From Pseudoteredinibacter isoporae_A (GTDB taxonomy: Bacteria; Pseudomonadota; Gammaproteobacteria; Pseudomonadales; Cellvibrionaceae), in NCBI RefSeq assembly GCF_040372805.1, contig NZ_BAABWJ010000001.1, positions 558,001 to 622,000 on the forward strand: a stretch of DNA of 64,000 nt. The letters are read 5' to 3'. Below are positions 51,271-60,675 of the stretch, in pieces; positions within the stretch are counted from its first letter, which is position 1; each line of letters begins with the position of its first letter. Position numbers and translations under genes: made by a program. The notes under the pieces are model-generated. The model saw only the letters and a list, made by a program, of their open reading frames with translations. It searched no databases and was not told where the DNA came from.

Positions 51271-52351
51271 ATTTAGGCGATATCTGCAGAACTTTTCCAG
51301 AGTCGGTCAACAGATAAATAAAGCCTTCCGGTCCTTCCTTAACATCACGAATACGCTCGCCTGCATCATCGAGCAGGCGCTCCTGCTCATGCAGGCTGCC
51401 ATCCTCACCCAAACGCAATCGATTCACATGAGTTTGTGCCAATGCCCCAGCGAAGAAGTCACCTCGCCATTCCGGAAAGACTTTACCCGAGTAAATCATC
51501 AGGCTGCTTGGCGCAATACTGGGCACAAACACTTTCGCCGCATCCAGCATTCCGTCCTTGTGAGTGGCTTCACCCACCATTTTGTCTTCGCGATACTCCT
51601 TCCCGAATGACACCACTGGCCAGCCGTAATTTTTACCAAACTCAATTTTATTGATTTCATCACCACCGCGCGGGCCATGCTCGATTTCCCAGAGCTGTCC
51701 ATCCGCGTCAAACGCCAAACCCTGCGGGTTACGATGGCCAAAGCTGTAAATTTCGGGCTTGATGTTTTTGTCACCATAGAAGGGGTTGCCCGCCAAAGCC
51801 TTGCCTTGTAAGTCGACGCGCAAGACGGTTCCAATGTGGTTGCTATTGTCTTGGGCTGGCTGCCTTTTGGCCCGGTCGCCCACACCAAAATACACCGCGC
51901 CGTTGCCATCAAACACCACACGGCTACCGTAGTGACGCCCCGTATCGGTATCGGATTCGGTCACCAACAGATCTTCCCAACCCAGCAAACGATTTCCGTC
52001 CAGCTTGGCACGAGCCAAGGCCGTGCGCCCGTGCATTTCAGCCTGCTCACTGCGTTTGCTGTAGGTAAAATACGCGTAGCCATTCTTATGAAGATTCACA
52101 TCCAGCAAGCCGCCCTGGCCATATACGTAAATATCATCAGGCAGGCCGCTGACATCGGATTGCCTTCCGGTTCGCAGATCGAGGCGCTTAACCGTCCCCC
52201 CTTTCTCGGTAATCAAAGCCTCATAGCCATTGATGAAACTCATCCCCCAAGGGCGATTTAAATCCTTGGCTACTTCCTTAACCTGAAACTCGGCCGCCTG
52301 GGAAAGGCCCGCAGCCAACATGAGTGAAGCGCTGATCATTGATTTAAGCAT
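51269..52351 (-). CDS. PQQ-dependent aldose sugar dehydrogenase family protein
   Basis: A 360-residue secreted beta-propeller of the glucose/sorbosone dehydrogenase family (YliI/Asd-like). A signal peptide ends SQAAEF. Family segments include LNRPWGMSFIN, GQGGLLDVNLH, FGHRNPQGLAFDADGQLWEIEHGPRGGDEIN and YGWPVVSFGKEY. It probably oxidises sugars in the periplasm with PQQ; no PQQ synthesis genes are in the window. It is followed upstream, same strand, by a DUF3465 gene. Confidence 0.9.
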   Translation of the reverse strand: MLKSMISASLMLAAGLSQAAEFQVKEVAKDLNRPWGMSFINGYEALITEKGGTVKRLDLRTGRQSDVSGLPDDIYVYGQGGLLDVNLHKNGYAYFTYSKRSEQAEMHGRTALARAKLDGNRLLGWEDLLVTESDTDTGRHYGSRVVFDGNGAVYFGVGDRAKRQPAQDNSNHIGTVLRVDLQGKALAGNPFYGDKNIKPEIYSFGHRNPQGLAFDADGQLWEIEHGPRGGDEINKIEFGKNYGWPVVSFGKEYREDKMVGEATHKDGMLDAAKVFVPSIAPSSLMIYSGKVFPEWRGDFFAGALAQTHVNRLRLGEDGSLHEQERLLDDAGERIRDVKEGPEGFIYLLTDSGKVLQISPK

Positions 52352-52378
52352 GGGGTTTGCAATCCTCTACACGACGTA

Positions 52379-52828
52379 CTATTGATATTTTTCTTCCCCG
52401 AGACGCAACCAGCCTCCAGGCTGCACTCCTCGCGGGTCATGGTGTGTCCAGTGCAGCACACCACCTTTCTGATTCCACTCGTAACGACCCTTTATATACA
52501 AGCTTTGGCCGGGGCGCAAAGGGGCACGTGGGGCCAAATCGATATTGTGAGCCACCAGCAAGGTGGGCAACCCTTCGCGCCTCACCAGAAAACGCTGATG
52601 ACGGCTCCCTTTGGTATCATCGGCCAGGAGCTTGTAAACCGTAAATTGGGTTTCATCAAACCAGACTTTACTGCGCTTCGCCGTGACAGCTTGCTGCAAA
52701 CTGACAAGGTCGTCGTATTCACCCGGCTGCCTTGATTCTGCCTGTTTATTGCCGAATTGATAAACGCCATAAACCAACAGCAACAGGACAAAACTGAAGG
52801 CCTGCTTCCAAAAACGATTTTGATTCAC
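52379..52828 (-). CDS. DUF3465 domain exported protein
   Basis: A 149-residue protein with an N-terminal membrane segment (QAFSFVLLLLVYGVYQFG). The C-terminal signature LYIKGRYEWNQKGGVLHWTHHDPRG, ending in the GWLRLGEEKYQ segment, is that of DUF3465, a small conserved domain of unknown function. It is 27 bases upstream of the sugar dehydrogenase start, so they may be cotranscribed. Function unknown. Confidence 0.75.
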   Translation of the reverse strand: MNQNRFWKQAFSFVLLLLVYGVYQFGNKQAESRQPGEYDDLVSLQQAVTAKRSKVWFDETQFTVYKLLADDTKGSRHQRFLVRREGLPTLLVAHNIDLAPRAPLRPGQSLYIKGRYEWNQKGGVLHWTHHDPRGVQPGGWLRLGEEKYQ

Positions 52829-52896
52829 TCCGCACTCCCGAACATAGTACTTTCAATAGTTGGCACTATAGTATTTTTTACCGCCTGTAGCTGGGC

Positions 52897-54105
52897 TTAA
52901 TCGCGCCAGGCATTGATCAATAAATTTCGCGGGCTTAATTCACGAGGGCAAAACTCTCGCAATTCCGCCTGGAAACCATGTTCTTGCAAAAACAGCAACT
53001 GATCGAGCAACACCAACACCTCAAGGGCCCTGCGATAACTCAACCTCAGCACATCCAGGCGACGAGCTTCGGCGAAGCGTTGTTCACCCAGTGTTTCATA
53101 ATGATCCCAGTCAGGCTCGGCAGACAAGCTCAAACCTCGGCGCTCAGCCAACAATCGACAGAACCCTTTAAAGCCCAATTTAAGAACCGATTGTGGCAAG
53201 GAAGGTGTTGTCATATAGGTATCTTCACCCCGTAACTCCCTTTGCAGAAGGTCGAAACCCAGCCGCCATTGTTGCAACTGAATACGACGGCGGCGCACAG
53301 CGCCAGGTGCCGTCACCGTTTCCTGCACCATGGTATGGAGATCCTGCCGACGCAATGCCAGTGCCTGCTCTTGTCCCTGCCGAGATAGAAACTCATAGCG
53401 CTCTGCGCGGGTTTTCTGATAACAGCACGGCGCAATCGATACGGCCGCCATAGGCTTGAGCACGGCTGTTGTTAACAATTGCCGATGTAAATCACCGCAG
53501 GCATGCAAAGCCAATACATGGTCTTTGCTAGCAAGATGGTCAACGGTCTCGCGGGAAAGCACATCACAGCACTGTAGATCCATTGTGCCTTCCACCATAT
53601 CTCGAGCCAGGTCTCGTCCCTCATCAACCAACACCTGATCCCACTCCAGACCCAGAACATCAGCAGCACGGCTACGAGCCATGTAACGCCCGAGATGCCC
53701 CTTGCCACAACACCAATCAATAAAACGCTTGCCTCGACTCTCCGTATGCGCAGAGAAGTACTGAATCTGCTGCCATTTGCGCCCCGGAATATGCTTGGCA
53801 AAGAAACGCATCTCGCTTGGAATCTCATCCGGCGAACGCAACAACGATGGAATACCTTCAAGCATCTTGAGTAAAGCGTCCTGTCCAGGCACATAGTCCT
53901 GGGTAAACCGCTGAAGAGCGCCAGCATCGGATTCAAGCTCAAGCAGGCTCTCATCCCCCAAGGCCAGCAGCGCCGCATGCAAGTCGGGCAATTGTGCGCG
54001 CCACGGCAACTCGGGCTCACGAAAGGCATGGCTCTGCCAGTAAGCCTTATGCGTATCGAGGGCCACACTGAGATTGCTAAACAGACTAACGTAGTTCGAA
54101 TTCAT
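52897..54105 (-). CDS. SAM-dependent methyltransferase, METTL25/Methyltransf_32-like
   Basis: A 402-residue protein. The SAM motif I is FIDWCCGKGHLGRYMA, later LALHACGDLHRQLL and SIAPCCYQK, the combination seen in the METTL25-like methyltransferase group. N- and C-terminal parts are helical. The frame is open to 54195, but the ATG at 54105 (MNSNYVSLF) is the most plausible start and leaves room for a divergent promoter. The modified substrate, RNA or protein, is not known. Confidence 0.75.
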   Translation of the reverse strand: MNSNYVSLFSNLSVALDTHKAYWQSHAFREPELPWRAQLPDLHAALLALGDESLLELESDAGALQRFTQDYVPGQDALLKMLEGIPSLLRSPDEIPSEMRFFAKHIPGRKWQQIQYFSAHTESRGKRFIDWCCGKGHLGRYMARSRAADVLGLEWDQVLVDEGRDLARDMVEGTMDLQCCDVLSRETVDHLASKDHVLALHACGDLHRQLLTTAVLKPMAAVSIAPCCYQKTRAERYEFLSRQGQEQALALRRQDLHTMVQETVTAPGAVRRRRIQLQQWRLGFDLLQRELRGEDTYMTTPSLPQSVLKLGFKGFCRLLAERRGLSLSAEPDWDHYETLGEQRFAEARRLDVLRLSYRRALEVLVLLDQLLFLQEHGFQAELREFCPRELSPRNLLINAWRD

Positions 54106-54209
54106 AACATCGCTTTGGTAACTGCTCCCGAGCATGGGCGTTAAGCACCCAAGAATCGGCAGGGTTAAATGTGTATAATGATCGGTTTTGAACAACAGTA
54201 TAAAAGTAT

Positions 54210-54929
54210 ATGCACATTCAGGAATACTTCACCCCGGGTACCGAAAACGCAAATCAATTCAGTTTTACTCGGGAACAAGCTAGCCGTTTTGCCAAATGCG
54301 TCGCAAACGATTTCAACCCGATTCACGATATCGATGCCAAGCGATTTTGCGTACCTGGAGATCTGCTGTTCGCCATCAGCCTCGCCAAAGTCGGCTTGAG
54401 TCAACGCATGAAAGTTGATTTTACGGATATGGTAACAGACGGTATTCAACTGAGCCTACAAACGTCTGAAAAAGGGCAGAGCCAGCTGATCGGCGATAAC
54501 GACAAATGCTATTTGAAGTTAACGTCCGCTGGGGAACACAGCCAGAACGCCGAACTGATAAGCAAGTTAAGCGAATCCTATGTGGCATACTCTGGCCTGA
54601 CCTTTCCACATATTTTAGTTCCTTTGATGCGTGAACAAAACGTGATGATCAATCCGGCTCGCCCCTTGGTGATCTATGAAAGCGCCGAGCTGGAACTGGA
54701 GCGTCTGGATTTGAATGAAGCCGAACTTGTAGGCGCAGAATCCGAACTGCTCGTGGATGGAAAACGCGGCACCGTTATTCTTGGTTTTGATATCGTGAGT
54801 GAAGGACAGCGAGTGGGACAGGGTGAAAAACGCATGGTCCTTTCCGGCTTGAGAGCGTTTGATGAACAGGCGATGGCCGATGTTGTTGAATACTATAAAC
54901 ATCGACAAACTCAATTTTCTGACATCTAA
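54210..54929 (+). CDS. DUF3581 family protein
   Basis: A 239-residue cytosolic protein matching the gammaproteobacterial DUF3581 family as I recall it. The segment FTREQASRFAKCVANDFNPIHDIDAKRFCVPGDLLFAISL resembles the hot-dog fold acyl-CoA dehydratase motif (NPIH and a GDLL helix). The C-terminal half is beta-rich. It is transcribed alone and ends at a strong bidirectional terminator. Function unknown; a thioester-binding role is only suggested by the motif. Confidence 0.65.
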   Translation: MHIQEYFTPGTENANQFSFTREQASRFAKCVANDFNPIHDIDAKRFCVPGDLLFAISLAKVGLSQRMKVDFTDMVTDGIQLSLQTSEKGQSQLIGDNDKCYLKLTSAGEHSQNAELISKLSESYVAYSGLTFPHILVPLMREQNVMINPARPLVIYESAELELERLDLNEAELVGAESELLVDGKRGTVILGFDIVSEGQRVGQGEKRMVLSGLRAFDEQAMADVVEYYKHRQTQFSDI

Positions 54930-54977
54930 CTTTAGACGTTTCTCGATTCATGCTCTGCGTGCCGAGATGGAAATACA

Positions 54978-55017
54978 CCCACAAAAAAAGCCGGCAAATG
55001 CCGGCTTTTTTTGTGGG
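54978..55017. terminator. Bidirectional Rho-independent terminator
   Basis: A perfect 19-bp stem (CCCACAAAAAAAGCCGGCA and its complement) with an AA loop has runs of 7 A and 7 T on the two sides. It lies between convergent genes (DUF3581 and aldehyde dehydrogenase) and should stop transcription both ways. Confidence 0.9.
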
Positions 55018-55035
55018 CGGGGAAAGTAAAATAGA

Positions 55036-56460
55036 TCAGGAATTTGCGCCAAATACCGCTTTAACTTCCAGAAACTCTTCCAACCCAAACTCGCCCCATT
55101 CGCGACCGTTACCAGACTGTTTGTAGCCTCCAAACGGCCCCTTGGTATCCGCACCTGAACCATTGAGGTGAACATTACCCGTGCGCAGCTGGTTCGCAAT
55201 GCCAGCAGCTTCCTCAACGGTTTCTCCATAAACATAACCCGATAAGCCATACGGCGTATCGTTCGCTATCTCAACAGCTTCCTCCACTGAAGAATAAGGA
55301 ATCATAGTCAAAACCGGACCGAAAATTTCCTCTCGCGCGATGGTCATTTGATTATTTGCATTTGCAAAAACCGTTGGTTTTACGTAGTACCCCTGCTCCA
55401 AACCTTCCGGTTTGCCTGTTCCTCCAATCACCAACTCCGCGCCTTCATCGATTCCTTTTTGGATCAAACCCTGAATTTTTTCAAATTGCACATCGGAAGA
55501 TACCGGCCCCAAATACACACCCTCTGCATGGGGGTCATTGACCGCCAACGCGGCAGCGGTTTGCTTTGCAATCTCAACGGCTTCAGCGTGCTTTTCCGCT
55601 GGAACTAACATGCGCGAGGGGGCATTACAGGATTGCCCTGAATTCATCATCATGCTCTGAACACCCTTGGAAACTGCTTTTTCCAAATTAGCGGCCGGCA
55701 AAATAATATTGGCGGATTTTCCACCCAGCTCCAGTGAAACACGTTTGATGTCATCTGCGGCAGCCTTAGAAATCAAACGACCTGCACGTGTGGAACCCGT
55801 AAAGGAAACCATGTCGACATCGGGATGACTGGACAACGGCGCACCAACACCTGGACCATCACCATTGACCATATTGAACACACCCGCCGGCACACCCGCC
55901 TCATGAAGAACTTCTGTAAATATTGCGGCATCGAACGGTGCGACTTCCGAAGGTTTTAATACCATTGTACACCCCGCTGCCAAAGCAGGAGCCACCTTAC
56001 AAGCGATCTGATTCAATGGCCAATTCCACGGCGTAATCAAGGCGCAGACACCAATCGGTTCTTTGCGCAGACGCGTACTGCCTCGATCACTTTCAAATTC
56101 ATAGTCTTTGAGCAGCTGCAGAGTTTCATTGAAATGCGCTGCGCCCATCGCCGACTGAGCCATTTTGGATAACCAGGCGGGTGCGCCCATTTCGGCGGTG
56201 ATCGCTTCCGCTAGATCATCTTTGCGGGCAGCAAGACCCGCGAGGATTTTTTCCAACAGAGCAATACGCTCTTCCCGGCTGGTTTGGGAAAAAGCTGGAA
56301 ATGCCGCTTTAGCGGCAGCCACAGCGGCGTTCACATCCTGCTCATTACCCAAAGCAATTCGACCACAACTTTGCTCTGTCGCAGGGTTGATGACGTCCAA
56401 AGTTTGAGCTTGATTGGGTTCAACCCACTCACCATTAATATAAAACTTTAGAGTTTCCAT
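55036..56460 (-). CDS. NAD(P)-dependent aldehyde dehydrogenase family protein
   Basis: A 474-residue enzyme that oxidises aldehydes to acids. The nucleophile cysteine is in NSGQSCNAPSR, the general base glutamate in SLELGGKSANI, and the cofactor region VSFTGSTRAGRLIS is intact. The start at 56460 (METLKFYING) has AAGGAG at 7 bases; the longer frame is rejected. Substrate class is open: related enzymes act on short aliphatic aldehydes or betaine aldehyde. Monocistronic by context. Confidence 0.93.
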   Translation of the reverse strand: METLKFYINGEWVEPNQAQTLDVINPATEQSCGRIALGNEQDVNAAVAAAKAAFPAFSQTSREERIALLEKILAGLAARKDDLAEAITAEMGAPAWLSKMAQSAMGAAHFNETLQLLKDYEFESDRGSTRLRKEPIGVCALITPWNWPLNQIACKVAPALAAGCTMVLKPSEVAPFDAAIFTEVLHEAGVPAGVFNMVNGDGPGVGAPLSSHPDVDMVSFTGSTRAGRLISKAAADDIKRVSLELGGKSANIILPAANLEKAVSKGVQSMMMNSGQSCNAPSRMLVPAEKHAEAVEIAKQTAAALAVNDPHAEGVYLGPVSSDVQFEKIQGLIQKGIDEGAELVIGGTGKPEGLEQGYYVKPTVFANANNQMTIAREEIFGPVLTMIPYSSVEEAVEIANDTPYGLSGYVYGETVEEAAGIANQLRTGNVHLNGSGADTKGPFGGYKQSGNGREWGEFGLEEFLEVKAVFGANS

Positions 56461-56729
56461 CTGAGGCTCCTTTAACAATGTCCTGTTTTCGTTGAATACC
56501 AGACCCACAAAAACGTGAGCTCTGGCCATATCACTTAGACTGCCTGTTTTTCTGGCAACTGCCAAGGTCGAACAGGCATGATTACCAGCCAAAAGCGACA
56601 GTCATCATACCTCGTGCTGCCGAACCTGGAAAATCACTTTTTAATCACCTGAGGAACATTATAATGAACAAAATAAGGCCTTCATTGGCTTTTGATCCTA
56701 TCCAGGTTTCCATTTTTACGGAGTTTTCG

Positions 56730-57443
56730 ATGGCTGAAATTTTACTGATACGGCATGGCCAAGCGTCATTCGGCAGCGACAACTATGACCAGCTTTCAGA
56801 ACTTGGCTATCAACAAGGCCGCCTGCTCGGGCAACATTTTCTGCAAAAAGAACATCTGTTCAGCGGCCTCTATAGCGGCACACTTGCACGGCAACAGCAA
56901 ACGGCTCAGGCTGTTATTGATGTTTATCGCACCGCAGCTGTTGACGTGCCGGCGCTCACCGTCGATGCCGCCTGGAACGAATTTGACAATCACGCCCAAG
57001 TTGAGCAACTCTTGCCCGGTTTATTGCAGCAACATCCCGAATTAAAGAGCGATGCAGAAGCCATGCTGCGAGACAAAAAAAGCTTCCAGAAAGTGCTGCG
57101 TGCGGTTTTTCAGTACTGGATTCTCGAAGAACCCGAAACCGAAGAACTTGAATCCTGGCCTCAGGCTAAGGCGCGCTTCAAATCGGCGCTCCAAACAGTG
57201 ATGGCAAACAATCATTCCGGGCAAAGTGCTGCAGCCTTTACTTCAGGCGGTGTTATCGCCGCACTCAGTGCCATCGTCATGGGCATGGGCGCCGACAAGG
57301 TGTATGGATTATTTGAACCCGTTATTAACGCGTCCATCACCCGCCTGATTCACAGTCAGCACAACATCAGTCTGTCCAGTTTTAACGAGCATCAGTACCT
57401 GGCCGCCCTCAGCAAGAGCGATGACATCATCAGTTATCGCTAA
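56730..57443 (+). CDS. Histidine phosphatase family protein
   Basis: A 237-residue phosphoglycerate-mutase-like phosphatase. The catalytic RHG motif is LLIRHGQASFGSDNYDQLSELGYQQG near the N-terminus, and the second histidine lies in the middle or C-terminal half. The ATG at 56730 is preferred to one at 56664 because GGAG lies 7 bases upstream and the family begins just before LIRHG. Substrate unknown. It ends at a GC-rich hairpin. Confidence 0.88.
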   Translation: MAEILLIRHGQASFGSDNYDQLSELGYQQGRLLGQHFLQKEHLFSGLYSGTLARQQQTAQAVIDVYRTAAVDVPALTVDAAWNEFDNHAQVEQLLPGLLQQHPELKSDAEAMLRDKKSFQKVLRAVFQYWILEEPETEELESWPQAKARFKSALQTVMANNHSGQSAAAFTSGGVIAALSAIVMGMGADKVYGLFEPVINASITRLIHSQHNISLSSFNEHQYLAALSKSDDIISYR

Positions 57444-57448
57444 CGCTG

Positions 57449-57468
57449 GCCCCCTACCCCCAGGGGGC
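57449..57468 (+). terminator. GC-rich hairpin after the histidine phosphatase gene
   Basis: GCCCCCT pairs with AGGGGGC around a 6-base loop, 5 bases after the stop. Just beyond it, TATAAT at 57471-57476 could be the -10 element of the rlmI promoter, with no clear -35. Confidence 0.5.
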
Positions 57469-57499
57469 TCTATAATAGCGTTTTTTCCTAGGAAAGCTC

Positions 57500-58690
57500 A
57501 TGTCCTTTGCCCCCCTGCACTTAAAATCCAACGCTGATCGACGCCTTAAACAAGGGCACCTGTGGATCTATTCCAACGAGATCAATACGGACAGCAGTCC
57601 ACTCTCCAGCTTCAGCGCAGGCCAGCAGGTCGAAGTCTTAAGCAATGGAGGCAAGTCTCTGGGCCTGGCCACCATGAACCCTCAAGGGTTGATCTGCGCC
57701 CGCTTGGTGAGCCGCCAGAAAAAGTACCCACTGGATAAATCCCTACTGGTACATCGCCTCAAACAAGCCTTATCCCTGAGGGAGCTCGCATTCAGTAAAC
57801 CGTTTTATCGTTTGATTTACGGCGACAGTGATCTGCTGCCAGGCCTGGTTGTGGACCGTTTCGGCAGCTACTTGGTTGTACAGATTTCTACCGCTGGCAT
57901 GGACCAAATCAAACAAGACATCGTCGAAGCGCTGCAAAAAGTCCTGAAACCTGAGGCCATCCTGCTGCGCAATGACCACAGCGCACGAGCGCTGGAAAAC
58001 CTTGAGGAAACGGTCGAGACCATTGGCGACATTCCGGAAGCGGTTGAAATGGAAGAAAACGGCGTCGCCTTTCTGGCCCCAGTTGCCTACGGACAAAAAA
58101 CCGGTTGGTTTTACGATCATCGGGAAAACCGAGCCTTGCTCCAACGTTTGTCGCCGGGTAAGCGCGTCCTTGATGTTTTCAGTTATGTTGGTGGCTGGGG
58201 TGTGCAAGCTGCCCATGCCGGCGCGAGCGAAGTGGTTTGTGTCGATGCCTCAGAGTCAGCCCTTGACTGGGTATCGGAAAACGCCGCAATCAACGGCTTA
58301 GAGGACAAAGTCTCAACCATTCACGGTAAGGCAATTGATGTTCTGAAACAACTGATTCAAGCTCAAGAACGCTTTGACATCGTGGTTTTGGATCCGCCGG
58401 CATTCATTAAAAAACGCAAAGATAAAAAATCTGGAGAAGCGGCCTACCGCCATATTAATGAACTGGGTATGCGCTTGCTGGGTAAGGACGGCATACTGGT
58501 TTCTGGTTCTTGCTCGATGCACTTGGAAAAAGATCGCCTGAACGATATTGTTCGCGCGTCGGCTCGACATCTTGAACGGCACTGCCAGATCCTTCATCAA
58601 GGCGGACAAGGCCCCGACCACCCCGTGCACCCAGCCATTCCTGAAACGGATTATTTGAAAGCCGTCTTCGCCAGAGTTTATTTGCCTTAA
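57500..58690 (+). CDS. rlmI: 23S rRNA (cytosine-1962-C5)-methyltransferase
   Basis: A 396-residue class I SAM-dependent RNA methyltransferase. An N-terminal PUA domain (about 1-75, HLKSNADRRLKQGHLWIYSNEI) is followed by the methyltransferase core with TGWFYDHRENRALLQRL, VLDVFSYVGGWGVQAA (SAM) and LDPPAFIKKRKD. The catalytic cysteine is in SGSCSMHL. The ATG at 57500 follows an AGGAAAG ribosome binding site. The assignment is by motif and length. Confidence 0.93.
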   Translation: MSFAPLHLKSNADRRLKQGHLWIYSNEINTDSSPLSSFSAGQQVEVLSNGGKSLGLATMNPQGLICARLVSRQKKYPLDKSLLVHRLKQALSLRELAFSKPFYRLIYGDSDLLPGLVVDRFGSYLVVQISTAGMDQIKQDIVEALQKVLKPEAILLRNDHSARALENLEETVETIGDIPEAVEMEENGVAFLAPVAYGQKTGWFYDHRENRALLQRLSPGKRVLDVFSYVGGWGVQAAHAGASEVVCVDASESALDWVSENAAINGLEDKVSTIHGKAIDVLKQLIQAQERFDIVVLDPPAFIKKRKDKKSGEAAYRHINELGMRLLGKDGILVSGSCSMHLEKDRLNDIVRASARHLERHCQILHQGGQGPDHPVHPAIPETDYLKAVFARVYLP

Positions 58691-58700
58691 GGCATATTCC

Positions 58701-58723
58701 TGCCTGCTACTCAGTAGCAGGCA
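58701..58723. terminator. Hairpin between convergent rlmI and imelysin-like genes
   Basis: A perfect 11-bp stem (TGCCTGCTACT and AGTAGCAGGCA) with a single-base centre lies 11 bases after the rlmI stop and just after the imelysin-like stop on the other strand. There is only a short U-run (TTGTT). Likely a shared terminator. Confidence 0.6.
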
Positions 58724-58729
58724 TTGTTC

Positions 58730-59821
58730 CTACTTCACCCGAATAGCATTCAGGATCTGATGCAGCTCATCAACGAACTGCGCACTCTGCTCAGCGCTGA
58801 GTGCTTCATACTGCAGCCCTGTTTGCTCTTCTGGCTTGGCAACAAATGCCATTAAGTCCTGAGATAGCAGGCCTACATTCAGGCCGCTGGCAGCCAGGAA
58901 TTTCAACTGTTCACGCAGGTGTGTCAATTGAGAACTGAACACGGCAGGCCAAACCTGATGTGGCCGCCAGTCCTCTTGCCCAACATCATTCAGCGCTAAC
59001 AGGATATTGTTTTCAATCGTTGCGGCTGTGGCCTGCTTGATCAGCTCAAGCTGAGCGATAACGGGCAAGCGATAAAACAGCACATCAATGGGGCCTGTAT
59101 CGCCCAACCAACTTTCCAACACAGCGGCATCGTTTGAGATTGCCAAGCTATTTAACTCCAAAAGCTTTCGGCGCCGTTGAACGGGCTTTGCTTCGCTGCC
59201 TACTGAGAAATCAACGACACGCTGCTCACTGGTCTTGCCATCGCCCCACAATAAAAACGCCATGGGCATAAAGCCCAACACGGCCTCACTCTCATCAGTA
59301 ATCGCGTGCTGCGCACGTATGGCGACTTCGCTCATTTCTACAGTGTGATCATGAACGATACCAACATTTTTATAGGGACCAAATTCATCAATAAATCCAA
59401 TGGCGATTGGGTAGGGATCAATTGCCAACCAAATATTTCCCTGATCAGCAAAGACATTGGGCGCCGCTCTCGGAAAATTACGAACCACATTCAGCGCTTG
59501 ATATTGTCTATAGTTTTCCAACCACAACACCTTGCTTTCATCCAAGCGTTCCGCTGTTGGGTCCCTTAGAAACTCTGCCACCACTTCTTGCAGCTTACTT
59601 AGGTTCTGACGATTTTGGGTGGCAGCTGCTCGAACATCCCGCCAGTATTCAGCAACGGCTTTTTTAAGTTGCATTTCCTGGTCTCGACTGAGTACTGGTG
59701 ACGAGACCTGCTCAGGCACGCTCACTGCCTCCGCTTTCTCCTCACCGAGCTGACGGTCACATGCGATCAGCAAAAGCGCTGTCCAGACGGCGATGATTGA
59801 ACGCCAGACGATATTTTTCAT
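58730..59821 (-). CDS. Imelysin-like lipoprotein with altered GxHxxE motif
   Basis: A 363-residue lipoprotein (LLIAC, Cys21). The body resembles the imelysin/ICMP family associated with iron uptake: LWLENYRQYQALNVVRNFPRAA, IDPYPIAIGFIDEF and GFMPMAFLLWGDG, where most members read GFHxIExLLWG. The GxHxxE motif is thus GFMPMA (183-188), lacking both the His and the Glu. It is therefore probably not a protease and may have lost metal binding. Its ATG overlaps the stop of the upstream HAD phosphatase gene (ATGA). Confidence 0.7.
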   Translation of the reverse strand: MKNIVWRSIIAVWTALLLIACDRQLGEEKAEAVSVPEQVSSPVLSRDQEMQLKKAVAEYWRDVRAAATQNRQNLSKLQEVVAEFLRDPTAERLDESKVLWLENYRQYQALNVVRNFPRAAPNVFADQGNIWLAIDPYPIAIGFIDEFGPYKNVGIVHDHTVEMSEVAIRAQHAITDESEAVLGFMPMAFLLWGDGKTSEQRVVDFSVGSEAKPVQRRRKLLELNSLAISNDAAVLESWLGDTGPIDVLFYRLPVIAQLELIKQATAATIENNILLALNDVGQEDWRPHQVWPAVFSSQLTHLREQLKFLAASGLNVGLLSQDLMAFVAKPEEQTGLQYEALSAEQSAQFVDELHQILNAIRVK

Positions 59822-60471
59822 CGCAAACTCATTATCTCGATATTATGCTCTTCCGCATAAGCGCGTAGTTTTTCATCGGGATCTACCGCAACCGGTCTCG
59901 CCACCTTAGCCAGCAAAGGTATGTCATTATGCGAGTCAGAGTAAAAGAAAGCGCCTGCCATTGATTCGCCACTCTCTTGCAACCATTCATTGAGACGAGT
60001 CACCTTGCCCTCTTGAAAGGTAGGCGTTCCTACAACGGCGCCCGTAAAATGGCCATCCAATACTTCCAGTTCTGGCGCCAGCAGTAAATCAATTCCCAGC
60101 GCCTCAACAATAGGCGCCGTTATGAAACTGCTGGTGGCAGTGATGACCATCAGTGTGTGGCCTTCTGCTCGATGCTTTTCTATAAGCGCCTGCGCTTTTG
60201 GCAACATGATCGGATTTATTTTTTCATGAAAGAACTGCTCGCGCAGACCGCTCCTGCGTTCTGGCGCAATGTCATTCAGGGCAGAGGCAACAAACGCAAG
60301 GTAAGCATAAACGTCGAGTTCTCCGCGCTTGTAGTCCTCGTAAAAGGCTTCGTTTTGGGCCCCATACGTATCCGGATCCACCAGCTTCTGCTCCACCAGA
60401 AATTCTCCCCAGAGATTGTCACTGTCGCCGCCAATTAGAGTGTTGTCCAGGTCGAACAGGGCTAGGGTCAT
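59818..60471 (-). CDS. HAD-superfamily subfamily IB phosphatase
   Basis: A 217-residue cytosolic phosphatase of the SerB-like IB group. Motif I is ALFDLDNTLIGGDSD at the N-terminus, motif II is MVITATSSF and the final motifs are FYSDSHNDIPLL. Substrate unknown; related proteins beside rppH in Pseudomonas are called HAD-IB hydrolases. The start at 60471 (MTLALFDLD) matches the family; the frame to 60516 is longer. It overlaps the imelysin-like gene by 4 bases. Confidence 0.9.
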   Translation of the reverse strand: MTLALFDLDNTLIGGDSDNLWGEFLVEQKLVDPDTYGAQNEAFYEDYKRGELDVYAYLAFVASALNDIAPERRSGLREQFFHEKINPIMLPKAQALIEKHRAEGHTLMVITATSSFITAPIVEALGIDLLLAPELEVLDGHFTGAVVGTPTFQEGKVTRLNEWLQESGESMAGAFFYSDSHNDIPLLAKVARPVAVDPDEKLRAYAEEHNIEIMSLR

Positions 60472-60675
60472 GGTTCTACTCTTTGCTATTTTTAAGGTAG
60501 GCTTATTGTAGGTCAAAAGCCTCCGTCGAGCAGTTTAATTTTGTCTCTTCTTATGGCCCTTATGTCAAACTTATGAAACAATAATGACAATTAATTTTTG
60601 CGGCTGCGCTAGAGCAGATTACAAAGACAGCACCCCGCTTCTGACGATCGCCATGACAGCCCCCTGGAGCAATCC
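60472..60675. promoter_or_regulatory. Divergent promoter region of the HAD phosphatase and rppH genes
   Basis: A 204-bp gap with AT-rich sequence around 60560-60600. It presumably holds both promoters. I see no operator with clear symmetry. Confidence 0.35.
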
